From assembly GCA_013146195.2 (NCBI GenBank), contig CM028377.1, forward strand, positions 69,134,614 through 69,198,613: DNA of 64,000 nt, in the 5' to 3' direction. Shown one piece after another: positions 23,795 through 36,040 of this stretch. The notes under the pieces were generated by a model, which was not told where the DNA came from, did not search any database, and saw only the letters and a program-made list of their open reading frames with translations. Position 1 is the first letter of the stretch, and the number at the start of each line of letters is the position of its first letter. This stretch comes from Codonopsis lanceolata. Taxonomy: Eukaryota; Streptophyta; Magnoliopsida; Asterales; Campanulaceae. The position numbers and the translations under genes are program-made.

Positions 23795-25157
23795 GTACAA
23801 TGTAGGTAATAACTTCCCGTAAAAGAAGAATCTGAAGAATTATCATGAACGTTATTATTCGGATCGGAATTCATTAAATAAATTGTTGGAAAGGAACAAG
23901 TTTAGGATTTATAGTTAATTGTAGAGAAGGGTTTGACATATATTTATAAGAGGATTAATTGAAACTCCTTTAGATAAAATGATAAGGATTAATTAGTAAT
24001 TAGAGTTTAGGGTTAATTGTAACTCTTTTTTATAAAAGGATTAATTAGTAATTAAACTTTTAAATGAATGTGGTATTTAGTGTTTTTTGTGTTGCATTTA
24101 GGGTCACTCTTTATTATTAGTATATTTGAAAGTTTTAATGCTTGTTTGTTACATTATTTTAGAAAAATCGAAAACTATTATAGTTATCCCTTAATTCTAA
24201 ACCCCACCTAGGCGCTCGTCTTACACCTAATGACCGCCTAGTGATTTTAAGAACATTGCTTTTGAGATGTAGACTAGTATACTTTGAGAAGTTTACAACC
24301 ACTTTAGCGTCCTATATTGATTTTTAATAGAAAAAGGTAGTTTTGTAAAACTTTTCCTAAAATGCCCTTATAACCGTTGTTTGTTTGTTTCTTCCTAAAA
24401 TCTCTCTGCAAAATCCTTATTTTCTTTCCAATGCAATTTCCTTCCATATTGCGTATCATTTAGTTTCTTTGATTTATTTACTAATCTTTCTTTTTTAGTA
24501 TTGTATCTAATTTGTTTGGAAATCACAATTGTTGGGCAACGGAATATGGGTTTTACCCCCGAAAGGTAGACGATTTTCCAGCCCTATCTCGAAATGGATA
24601 TTCAAAAGATCTGAGATTGTTTTGAAAGGACTCTATTCAAAACAAACATGATAATCTCATATCAGACTTACTAATTGTGTTGCTATGCATGTAAAATGTT
24701 CGATGAAATGTCTGAATAGGAACTTGTTGGTTCACACACACCTTTTTGAATCACGATGCATCACATTTCAATTGTCAATGTGAAATCGCAATGCATCGTT
24801 ATGAAATGGAAATAACAATTATACAATTTAGAATCATGCATCGTGATGCACATAATCATTCATCAAAATCATGCATCGCGATGCATGAACTGATGTTTTT
24901 GTGCGCGCGTGTTCGATTTATTAAGGGTATAGTCGTTCTTTCACCTTAAGAATACATTTTTCCGGTTAAAAAATGTATTGGAAAGTAAAGCGGTTGAAAA
25001 TTGTTGAAAGACGACCAACCCACTTTTCACCTTTTCTTTTTTAGTGGACTAGTCTAGGCGGAGGCATGCTTTGCTTGTCAATAATGAAAAAAAAAACATT
25101 TTGCATGGATAGTCTGCGAAGGGCAAAATAGGAATTTCATTAAAAAACTATATGGAG
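23791..25157. other. Intergenic sequence, second copy of 5083-6450
   Basis: The content is the same as in copy 1: an eroded inverted-repeat element and the GCATCGNNATGCA array (about 24750-24890). The identical 67-codon frame at 24746-24949 is not considered a gene. Confidence 0.4.
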
Positions 25158-25168
25158 GGTTCTATAAT

Positions 25169-26356
25169 GAGAAAACTACTTTTTTAACCAATGTACTATT
25201 CGTGGTAACCCAAAATAACTTGTGCTTTCATATTTACCAATTTTGACAATATACTAAGCTTCGGCAGAAAATGTTAGAAGTGTACAAATAATTTGGACAA
25301 AATGTTACCATTTTTGTTATATTTCCATCTAAATTCATTAACAGAGTGATGACGTGGGGGCATGTGTGTAATATTTAACACTAAAGGATCAATAAGAAAG
25401 ATATAAGAAGATTGTAGAAAACCAAACACTTCAGGAGAAGAAATTGTAATTCTATATATTCTTTCTCAATAAATCGCACACTGCAAATGAGGGCGTCGAC
25501 AACGGCTAAGATCTGATCAGATCCATCGAGAAGGGGCTTGGTTTCTTGAGCCAAGACGACATCATTCAATCATAGAACTCTTCTTGGCCATTTCCGACAT
25601 CCGAAATGTTTCCTCTTCTTCCTCCGCCGCTTTCTCCACCTCTCTCTGCCGAGGACGATGATTCTCCTCCTCTTGTTAGATTTGGGTCTTGATTCAATCT
25701 AGATTTCAATTCAATTAAAGATCTAGGTTTTGATTCAATTTAAGATATGACTTTTTTATTCGATTTTAAATTTGAAATTCGAGAGATGGAGAGATCGGGT
25801 TGCTACTTGGGAGATAGATGACTGAAGACAATGCTGGAGGTTTGGAGGAATAGAGGGAGATTTCGCCAGTGGATTGCCCTGGTGTTGACCGGAGCGGTAA
25901 GGGTTTGAAATGGAGATGACGGCGACTATGGTTGGAAATGAGGGAGAGAGTGGTGCGCGTAGAAAGAATCAAGAGAAAAAACGCAGAACTCGCTTCTTTA
26001 TTTTGGACAAATTGTTATTTTGAAAACTTTTGATCTCATCCAGTCATTGCCAACATCGGTGAAAAACACAGAATTTTTGCTGACGTGGACATCGGCGGCG
26101 AACCAAGTGGAGATCTCTCCCTACAAGCTACAAGGGGATATCATTTACTTTGAAATTTTATGAAAGAAACCTTTAAAGATTCATGCCATCGAATTTGGAT
26201 GGAAATATAATGAAATTGGTAATATTTTGTTCAAATTATTTGTATTCTTTTAACATTGTCCCAAAACTTAGTACATTGTCAAAATTGATAAATATAAAAA
26301 CACGAGGTTATTTTGGATTAATGCGATGAGTAAGTTGGTTAAAAAATTAGCTTTCC
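25169..26356. mobile_element. Mutator-like non-autonomous TIR element (copy 2)
   Basis: This is the same insertion as at 6462-7656, at the same place relative to TNO1 and with the same 11-bp direct repeats (25158-25168 and 26357-26367). It is a few bases shorter than copy 1 because of small internal deletions near 25610-25670. Because it is shared, it predates the split of the two copies. Confidence 0.75.
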
Positions 26357-27013
26357 GGTTCTATAATAAGTATTGACCTTTTCCGTGGCACTCAAAATGA
26401 AGGCCTTGATATTCGGCCATGGCTAGTTCTCATTTATCTGAGCCGATGATTGGATCTGGTAAGCGTCCTGTGACCTGGCCTTTTTAAATGTCATCACTGT
26501 CCTTTTTCCAACTTGTAAGTTGTAACGTTGGTAATTCGCTGGCACGCGACACGGGGCAGATCTCCTCGAAACCCCTTTGACGACGCCGTATCAACCTTCC
26601 ACCCACCAACTAATTTTTACACAACTCAGCTTTACGCGCATTGCTAATTGCTTAATCATCAATCGTCTTCTTCTTCGTCAGCACTTAAACCAAAAATTCC
26701 CATTCCTAATTTACAATCAAAGACTCTTTTTCTTGGTTCTTCAATCAAGGTATTTCCTTTAATCCCCAATATTTTGGTTTTTTCAATTTCATTTTCTAGG
26801 TTTCTCGTTTGATTTTTGTTTTTGTTTGTTCCTGTGACTAGCTGACAAAACTTACCGTTTCGTTTCTATCAATGAGATTGAACGAATTGGGTGTTCATTG
26901 TTGGTCTCGAATGTGATGAGTTCACATTTGATTTGGTGTTTGCAGATCTGGGTTTTCTTCAACTAGGGTAAAATATCGTTATTTGAGGTGGGTTTTGATT
27001 ATGATCAATAAAA

Positions 27014-30000
27014 ATGGCTGAAAATCTTGATTATGAGCATGGTTCGGGAAGTCCTACTGGTGGACAAAGTGATGAGTCAAATGGGTTTGTTCATGTGGAG
27101 TCTGCTAATGAATCAGTTGATTCAGCTCAGATGGGTGTTTCTGTTAATCAGGTAAAATCTTTATTCAGCAGGTTTCGATTGTATATTGCTTAAATTCAGC
27201 TAGAGTAATTGCACGGGATCCGACTAATGTCCCAACTTTGACCCTCGACTGGCGAGTCGATTACCTGATTGTTTTGCTAGTTTTGTGAGCTCTAGAAGTA
27301 AGTGGGTGTATGGTGACCAATGGTAAGCACGAGATAAGTCTGTTAGGGGTCAAAGTATGATTGTTCGTAGATCCTTTTAAGTAAATTGTGAACGTTCAGT
27401 GTTTTTCTTTTAAATAACCAAATGCATGCTACATGAACTTGTCGTAATGCTGTTGAATGAACCCTTTTCCTCATTTCTTTTCGCACTCACGAATTTAGTG
27501 TCGACTATTTAGTTGGTAAACTCGTTTTTAACTATTGTTGTTGAGTAAATGCATACAAGTTTTTAATACTGCCATGTTAATTAAGCTAAATAAGTCCAAC
27601 TGCAGGAGCCCGACTCCCAACTACCAGATCATGTTGATGCAGACAATGGGGTAGTGGTGACAAGAGGTGATGCTGTACAAGTTGAGTCAAATGATGCGAA
27701 AGTAGCAGATGATGGGGGGAAAGAAGAGTTTGTCGATTGCGCGGAGGAGTTGAATGCCTTCAATGATAATAGGGAAGCAATTGAACCGTCAGAATCTGAA
27801 CAGAAGTTGGGGGATGATGAGGTAGTTACTCGATCTAGTGTGTCCGACAGTGGGGTCCTTGAGTCTGACCTGGAACACCAGGAGGCTACCCTCTTTAAAA
27901 CCATTGGTGAAGGAGAAACCTCTGCCCAAGAGTACAAGGTAGAGGATCTCCCTTAATGTTTAACGTATGTACTCCGCTCCGCTCAAAGAGTCCACGTTTG
28001 ATAGTCCTTGGTTTCAATAAATACCCTTAAATTTTAAAACTATTTTAGCTTTCTTTACTGTGAGTCAAGTCTTACGTAATAATGATAAATTTGGAAAGAT
28101 AAGCTTAGTTTTTCAAATATGAGTGGAAGTTCCAAAATTATAAAGTAGGACTCTCTTAGCAGAATGGAGGGGGTTTTATTTTATCTATCTTCATTAAGTT
28201 GCAGTTGTACTGATCGAACCACGCCGACAGGAAGAGAGGTCATTGACGAACGAGCTTACTAACCTTCGCCATCAGCTACAGACTAAGGATCAACAAATTA
28301 CGGATCTCAATGCAATAATTAATGAACACTTGTTATCACATGAAGTTTCATCCAAGACTCAGCTTGAGAAGGAGCGGGATATTGAGGCTGCTGCGAACAG
28401 GGTCCTAGCTTCTCTTGCAACTGTTTTTAGAGATGAAGATTCGTTTGATGAATCTTTGAGTGGAAAAATTTCTCATGTCGAGAGAAGCACCTCCTATTTG
28501 GCTGAAATGTATAAATACTTCCTTTCTGAAGTAGAGCTACTTAGTCAGTGTTTGACCGAGGTCAACCCAGATCTCCATGTGCAAGCTGAAACAGACAAAA
28601 TTTTTCTCAGTGCACGTAACGAACTACTCGAGCAAAAAAATAAAGAAGTCAAGTTAGCCTATGAAATCAGCCGTTTAGAAGATGAAAACAAAAGGCTGGT
28701 GAACCAAGTCGACGAAGGTAGAGTAACAGTTGAGTTGTTAAATGCGGAAATTGGAAAACTCAAGGTGGAACTTGAACAGGAAAAGACAAGGTATGGTAAC
28801 ACAAAAGAAAAGCTTAGCATGGCTGTGACTAAGGGGAAGGCGTTGGTTCAGCAACGTGACTCTTTGAAGCAGTCATTGGCTGATAAGACAAGTGAGCTTG
28901 AGAAATGTTTACTCGAATTTCAAGAAAAGTCAAGTGCCCTTGAGGCTGCTGAGTTAAGAAAGGAGGACTTGGTTAGAACTCAAACTTTGGTTGATTCTTT
29001 GCAAGAAACTCTTTCACTAAAGGATTTGATCCTTGGAAAATGTGACGAAATTTTGACTCTTAGTGGTGTAACGGAAGAGCTGCAGTCGTTAGACATGATA
29101 GAGAAAATTGCTTGGCTTGCAAATGATAGAAATGCACTGGCAATAGAAGTTCAAAAGCTGGTGGAGGCCTTATCGGCCCCTGGTTTACCAGAAAGCATGC
29201 AGTCTTCGAACTTGGAATCTCGAATTAGTTGGCTGCTCGAATCATATAGTCTGGCTAAAGACGAGGCTATTACTTTAACAGAAGAAATTGCTAGAACAAG
29301 AGAGGCTGCTCGCAACGAGATTGATCAGTTAACTGCTTCGTTGTTGGTGGAAACACAGGAAAAGAATTATCTTCACGAGGTGTTTGAAGAGTTGACACGA
29401 AACTATAAAGGGGTTGTTGAAAAGGAGCGTAAAGTTTCTTTGGAGAAGGAGCAAATGGTTGAGATGTTACTTGTCGCATCTGGAATTACCGTAGAAGAGC
29501 AGTATGCCACAGCCATGTTGTTTGAGAAGTGCATTGAGAAGATAAAAGAACAAACCGCAGCTTCACCCGAGTCTTCTAGCTTGGAAGAGGAAATGTTTGA
29601 AAAGTTTCAGACCCTTTTGTATATAAGGGATCAGGAGTCTATGCTGTACGAGAAAATATTAGAGGATGAAGATCTTGATAAATCGGAGATGCAAAATCGG
29701 TTGAATGAGTTTGTAATGGTTTCTGAAGAACTCGGTGCACTGAAAGAAGAGAAGGGCTCTCTGCAGGCTGATCTTCAACGATCTGAGGAAAAAGCTGCTT
29801 TATTGAGGGAAAAATTGTCTATGGCAGTTAAGAAAGGCAAGGGACTGGTGCAAGAAAGGGAAAACACGAAACAGCTTCTGGGGAAAAGAATGCTCTAATA
29901 GAAACATTGAAGCTCGAGTTACAGCAGCAAGAATCTGCAATTAGTGACTGTAGGAATCAGATTGATAAATTGTCAACTGATGTCGAACGCATCCCTCAAT

Positions 30001-33000
30001 TGGAGACTGATCTTGTTGCTATGAAAGAACAAAGGGATCAACTCGAGCAGTTCTTGGTGGAGAGTAATAGCATGTTGCAGAGGGTAATTGAGTCAATTGA
30101 TGGAATTATTATTCCGGTTGATTTCGAAGAGCCCGTCCAGAAGGTAAAGTGGCTTGCAGAGTATCTTAGTGAATGCCAAGATGCAAAGGCACAGGTAGAA
30201 CAAGAGTTGAAAGTTGTAAAAGATGAAGCTACTGACTTGGCCAGCAAGTTGGTGGAAGTCCAGAAAATTATTAAATTGCTAGAAGATGCGTTATTGGTTG
30301 CAGAGAGAAATTTCTCTCAGCTTACTGAAGAAAAGAGAGAGCTACAAATTGCTAAGACAAATATTGAAGAGGAGTTGCAGAAAGTAATGGAGGAAGCAAC
30401 TTCTCATGCTAGCAAGTTTGCAGAGGCTTGTGCAAGTAGAAACTCACTTGAAGATGCGTTGGCGCTTGCGGAGAATGAGAAGGAGGATGCTCGAGCTAGT
30501 AAAGTTGCTGCAGAAGTGGAGCTGCAGAAGGTTAAAGAGGAAGTTTCTGTACACACCAGCAAACTAGACGAGGCCTATCATACTATACAATCCCTTGAAG
30601 ATGCATTGTCACAGTTGCGGACAAATGTTTCTCTACTTGCTGAGGAGAACGACAAGGCACAAGTTGATAAAACATTTTTGGAGGATGAGATAAAGAAGCT
30701 GAAAGAGGAAACTGATTCCCAGGCTAGCAAATTTGTAGACACTTCTTCGACTATAAAATCTCTAGAGGATACTATTTCTGATCTTGTTGGTGAAAAGAAG
30801 AATGCTGAACAGGAGATCTATTCTCTTAATTCCAAGTTGAGTGCGTGCATGCAAGAGTTGGTTGGAAAGCACGACAGTAGGTCTTTGGAACTGTCTGGTT
30901 TTCTTGACAGTTTGCAATTGCTTTTGAAAGATGAGACATTGTCAACCTTATTGAGACTAAGTTTCGAGAAAAAGTTGGTAGCTTGAAAGATATGGATCAA
31001 CTCCTTAGCGACATGAGGGATACTTTTGTTGAAATGGATTCAGAACTGCTGCAAAATTATCCTGCCTCTGAGGTAATAGAATATATATATATATATAGTT
31101 CTTTCAATGCTAATAACTATACGTATAGCTCTATATATCTTCTGTCCTTCTGTCTAGCTATGTTTCTATTGGTTTGCATGCTATGCTTACAAATGAAATT
31201 TCACTCGTGTTCTCAAATTTTATATCACTTTTCCCGCTCACAGGATAAGTTCTCAGATTTAAATATCCCACCGGCTGACATTGACAATGTTGTGAACATT
31301 GAGATGGTCGATTGCGAGGTCAATGCAGGGAATGCTGAGGGTATTATTGGGAAATCTGTGGAAAACTTCCTTTTGAGAAACAAAATTCTTGCTGAAAATT
31401 TCAGGAATTCCTCTACATTCATTGATGAGTTACTTGCGTCTTTGCTGAAAAAATTAAAGGCAACAAGGGATTCAGTGTCAGTTATGCTTGAAAATATAAA
31501 ATCTATGCAGAAAAAAGCGAATAATTTGGACATGGATAGACAATCACAGGAGAATAAAAGTAAAATTTTACTGTCTGCTTGTACTGATGCCATTCAAGAA
31601 CTGAAGATTGAAATGGACTCTGTCCTTGAGCAGGAAGGGAGGGACCATAGCCTCTCCATAGATGTGAGAGCAGTTGCTGAAGGCGGGAGGGACCATAGCC
31701 TCTCCACAGATGTGAGAGCAGTTACTGAAGGCACTGAATATGTCAAGGCAGCTGAGGGGCTGTTATCTACTGCTCGATATGTTCAGAGTCTAATCAAACA
31801 TCTTCAGAATGTCAAAAATACAACGTCCATTACAATTGGAGAATTACAGAGTCAATTAGAGAAAACAAGGTTAACTTGTGCAAAAGCCGAAGAAGAAAAA
31901 GATGTAACCCGAATCAGGGTTTCCGAGTTGAAGAATGCTCTTGATGCATCAGAAAACTTGTGCAAAGAAATGAGGTTTAAATTGGAGGAGAGAGAAGTGG
32001 CATTGATGTCTTTGCAGAGTGAATTGGAGAAAACTAGGCTAACTTGTGAAAAGGCTGAAGAAGGAAAGGATGTAAACCAAATTAGTGTTACCAAGTTGGA
32101 GAGTGCTCTTGAAGCATCACAAAATATGTGCACTGAAATGAGGATTAAATTAGAGGAGAGAGAAGCAGAATTGACGTCTTTGCAGAGTCAATTACAGATA
32201 ACAAGGTTAACTTCTGAAAAAGCCGAAGAAGAAAAAGATATAAGCCAAATTAGGGTTTCCAAGTTGGAGAATGATCTTGCAGCATCACAAAACTTGTGCA
32301 ATGAAATGAGGTTTAAATTGGAGGAGCGAGAGGCAGAATTGACGACGTTGCAGACTTCTACATTGATGAAAGAACATGGTAATTTGTTTATAATATTTCT
32401 CTGAATGAGTTTAAATACTTTTTACTGTTTCTTAGACACATTTCTGTTCATATTCTTGTTTCAGAGGCTCAAAACTCTCTTATGTCGGCTTCCCAAATGA
32501 AATCCCTCGTTAATAAGATAAATGTAATTGAAATCCCCCTTTCAAAGTTTGAAGTAGGAGAGCTAGAACCCCAGGATTCAGTCCATGTTAAAAAGCTGTT
32601 TTACATAATTGATAGTGTTAAGGAATTGCAACATCAGCTGTCCTTGTTATCCCGTGAGAAGGAAGAACTGCAGTCATCCCTTTCAAAACAGGCTCGTGAA
32701 GTTGAAAATCTTAAGGAGGAGGTTGAAGAGCACATTAAAGATAAGCAAGACTCAGAGATGATGAAAAATGAATTGTTCAACTTATCCGAAGGTTTGGGGG
32801 ATATTATTCACAAGTTAGGAGGTAGCGAATCTGTAGGAGATCAAAAATTAGCTGATGTGGCAGTGGGAGGTTTATTTCCAGTATTAGAGAGACTAGTTAT
32901 GGGGGTTATTCTGGAATGTGAAAATTCAAAATCCAAAGCCCAGGACCTGGAAGCGAAATTGATGGGAACCCAAAAGGTTGTAGATGAGCTGGCTGGCAAG

Positions 33001-33798
33001 GTTAAATTGCTAGAAGATTCTAATCAAAGTAGAGCTGCTTCACCAAGGGTAATTCAGGAAAGAGGTGCGTTTGAAGCACCTTCATCGTCTGCTCGGTCAG
33101 AGATATCAGAAATTGAAGACGTGGTAAGAACGAACCAATTTTTTTTGTTAATACATTTATTTACTTGTTTTTCGGATACATTGACAATAATTTGGTTGAT
33201 AACAGTTGTCAGTAAGCATAAACAATGGAAGGACTTTAGGTGTTCTTTAATTTGTGTAGGGACCAATTGGTAAAGCTGCTATTCCTCCTTTGCCCACTGC
33301 TGCGCATTCCAGAACTTTGCGGAAGGGATCAAGTGACCAGCTCACTATTGACATTGACTTGGAGTCCAACCGGTTGATCGACAATGAGGAAACCAATGAA
33401 GATAAAGGTGTGTTTCTGAGAGTTGGTTAGTTGCTATTTTCATTTTCTTTTTCTTTTTCTTCCAATGCTGCTGGTCTCAAGCTTGGGCAAACTGTACCGT
33501 TTGATATCTTGCAGGTCACGTGTTCAAGTCTTTGATTACATCGGGTATTGTCCCAGTACAAGGGAGGATGATTGCAGATAGGATTGATGGGATTTGGTAA
33601 AGTGCTAAAATTCAGTGCTCTAGGAGCTATCCGCACACACACACACATACACACAATGTATCAATCTAACACTTTCATTGTGCAATCTTTTTCAGGGTAT
33701 CTGGGGGTCGAGCTTTGATGAGTCGGCCAAGGGCAAGGCTAGGACTTATTGCCTATTGGCTTGTACTTCATATATGGCTTCTAGGCACCATTTTGTGA
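27014..33798 (+). CDS. TNO1: TNO1-like TGN-localized SYP41-interacting coiled-coil protein, copy 2
   Basis: Exons: 27014-27151, 27606-27938, 28231-31072, 31244-32378, 32465-33123, 33260-33407, 33515-33596 and 33696-33798. All junctions are GT-AG and phases agree. The product would be about 1,810 residues: an acidic N-terminus, then a very long coiled coil with internal repeats of the KAEEEKDVxxIRVSELK type, then the conserved tail (HVFKSLITSG, DGIWVSGGRALMSRPRARLG) and a final ~18-residue hydrophobic tail anchor ending at GTIL. In Arabidopsis, TNO1 is a trans-Golgi membrane tether that binds the SNARE SYP41 and supports vacuolar trafficking and salt tolerance. The orthology is by recognition, not a search. 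Two single-base losses, near 29880 (GGGG versus GGGGG in copy 1) and 30970 (AAAAA versus AAAAAA), break exon 3. They are probably sequencing errors, since restoring both makes the exon length divisible by three. Confidence 0.85.
27972..28170. mobile_element. Stowaway-like MITE in TNO1 intron 2 (copy 2)
   Basis: This is the counterpart of the MITE at 9272-9470, with the same ends and the same position inside intron 2. Confidence 0.65.
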
Positions 33799-34392
33799 GA
33801 AAGACCGTGATGTTTTCTTCGAAGAGTTGAGACCAGAATAGTTACAGTTCTAGTTTTGCTACTTGTACCATAGATATAGCTAATTTCATTACACCATTTC
33901 CTTATCTTTTACTATATATATATATATTATTTTATTTTCCAATTTTTGTTGTCCCTGGTATGTACATGTCAAATCCTAGTTCGCTTATTTTGATTCTCTG
34001 CAGTCAGATTTTAGGGATTCAGAGAATCCATAACTATAAACCTCCATTCTAGTGGAGAATGGTCCGTAGTTGACTCAGATTTAGAAATTGATATTGGTGA
34101 ATATGTGATTGATGAAAATGAAATCTCGCTCTTGCTCCCTCGTCTCGTATCGTCTATGGAAAATGTATTAAGAGTTTGTACGCTCACGTCTTGGCTATAT
34201 GCTCATTGTTTGTTGTACTGTCCAGTGTCCAGGTACCTTCCTGTGAGTGCTCCGTTTCGCACCCCCTCGCTACTGAAAAACGAGTGATTTCAAAACTTCG
34301 AGCGCGCAATACGTCCAGCTTCGTTGTGGACTCAAAAATATTTAACAGAGTCATCACCTCTATTTTATGGATTAAATAGGGAAAGGGGTATA
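33799..34392. other. TNO1 3' UTR and downstream intergenic sequence
   Basis: The stop codon at 33796-33798 is followed by an AT-rich 3' UTR. No further exon or gene is recognised. The small frames at 34105-34379 look incidental. Confidence 0.5.
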
Positions 34393-35876
34393 CTTAATAC
34401 AACACCTATAAAATGCTTAATACAGTACTTTTAAAAAATGTTTGCCCAAAATGCTTTTTACATAATTTTTTTTTTCGTTTTTTTATTAAATTTAATTTAA
34501 CAAATTTTAAATTTAAAAATATTTTAAACACAATTAATTAATTAATTAATTTTATTTAGTTACTAAACACAATTAAATTACTAATTAATTTGATTTAGTT
34601 ATACTAAGTGAAAAATTATATTTGAGTATAAATATTAGAATGTAAAATTTTTCTTGTAAGTGAAAAAAATTGCATACGCATTTTTCTCTCAGTCAAAATT
34701 TCAATCAGTTAAAACTTTCAAAAAGTCTACAATTTGAAAGCAAATCGGCAAAAAAAATGTTGAAATGTGGATATGGACGATAATGGTGACGTTATATTTA
34801 CCACTTACGCGAACTTTACGGAAATATTTAATTCTAATTGTTCAATTTTTATCTCTAAATGTTAAATTTTTATCTGTTAATTTATTTTTTTAATGTTTAA
34901 ATGAAAAAATAACAAAAAAAGAAAGGTTTAGGGACCGGTTTTGTAAAAAAATGTTTTACCAAAATACCCTTTACGTAATTTAATCTTTTTGTTTTTTTAA
35001 TTAAATTTAAATTAACTAAAATTTAATTTTTTGTTTTTTATTAAATTTAAATTAGGTAATTTAAAATTTAATAATTAATTTGATTTGAATTAGGTTTAAA
35101 TTAAAAAAAACAAGTTTTGGGTAATTTAATTTTTTTTTGTTTTTTTAATTAAATTTAAATTAGCTAAAATTCAATTTTTTATTTTTTATTAAATTTAAAT
35201 TAGCTAATTTAAAATTTAATAATTAATTTGATTTGAATTATATTTAAATTTAAAAAAAAAAGTTTTGGGTTTAGGACCGGTTTTGTACCAGTCCAAATTG
35301 GGGAGATGGGCTAGGGACTGATCTGGTAGCAGTCCAAAATGGTGGGGATGGGTTTAGGCCTGGTTGGTTGGCAGTCCAAAAGGGGGGAAAGGGTTATGGG
35401 CTGGTCTGGTAGTAGGCGGTGGGCTTGTGGGGGAAATAATTGGGTTTGGGACTGGTACCAATCCAGTCCTTAAACCTAAAACTTAATTTTTTTTAAATTT
35501 AAACATAATTCAAATCAAATTAATTATTAAATTTTAAATTAGCAAATTTAAATTTAATAAAAAACAAAAAATTAAATTTTAGCTAATTTAAATTTAATTA
35601 AAAAAATAAAAATAATAAATTACCCAAATTAAAAAAGTAAAAAAATTAAATTACCCAAAACTTGTTTTTTAAAACCCAAAACTTGTTTTTTTTTAATTTA
35701 AATCTAATTCAAATCAAATTAATTATTAAATTTTAAATTAGATAATTTAAATTTAATAAAAAAACAAAATTTTAAATTTAATTAAAAAAACAAAAAAATT
35801 AAATTATGTAAAGGGTATTTTGGTAAAACATTTTTTAAAAGTGATGTATTAAGCATTTTATAGGTGTTGTATTAAG
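34393..35876. mobile_element. Long foldback (hairpin) TIR element with TA target duplication
   Basis: The first 32 bp, beginning CTTAATACAACACC, occur perfectly inverted at the right end, and imperfect similarity continues inward. TA flanks both sides (34391-34392 and 35877-35878). The interior is also self-complementary: AT-rich arms at ~34980-35270 and ~35480-35860 enclose a G-rich loop (~35275-35460) with repeated GGTAGCAGTCCAAAA-type phrases. The whole could fold into one long hairpin. No ORF is present. The superfamily is uncertain; the TA duplication suggests Tc1/mariner-like. Confidence 0.7.
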
Positions 35877-35949
35877 TACTTATGATAGAGAAAAACCAAA
35901 TATACCAAAAAGTAAGGGTTCGGAATCTAGGTTACGTTAAACATGTTCT

Positions 35950-35960
<11 letters not shown>

Positions 35961-36039
<79 letters not shown>
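35961..36039. repeat. Compound (TA)n(GT)n microsatellite
   Basis: A TA run of ~35 bp passes directly into a GT run of ~44 bp. The frame 35882-36079 is its translation. Confidence 0.95.

Positions 36040-36040
<1 letters not shown>

Larger units (their letters stand above)
23563..33119. repeat. Duplicated segment, copy 2
   Basis: This repeats 4908-14416. The upstream part shows scattered substitutions (for example AACACG versus AACAAG near 5190/23898) and a longer TA run at 23736-23790. The TNO1 exons are near-identical. Unlike copy 1 it continues without interruption into the rest of the gene. Confidence 0.9.
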
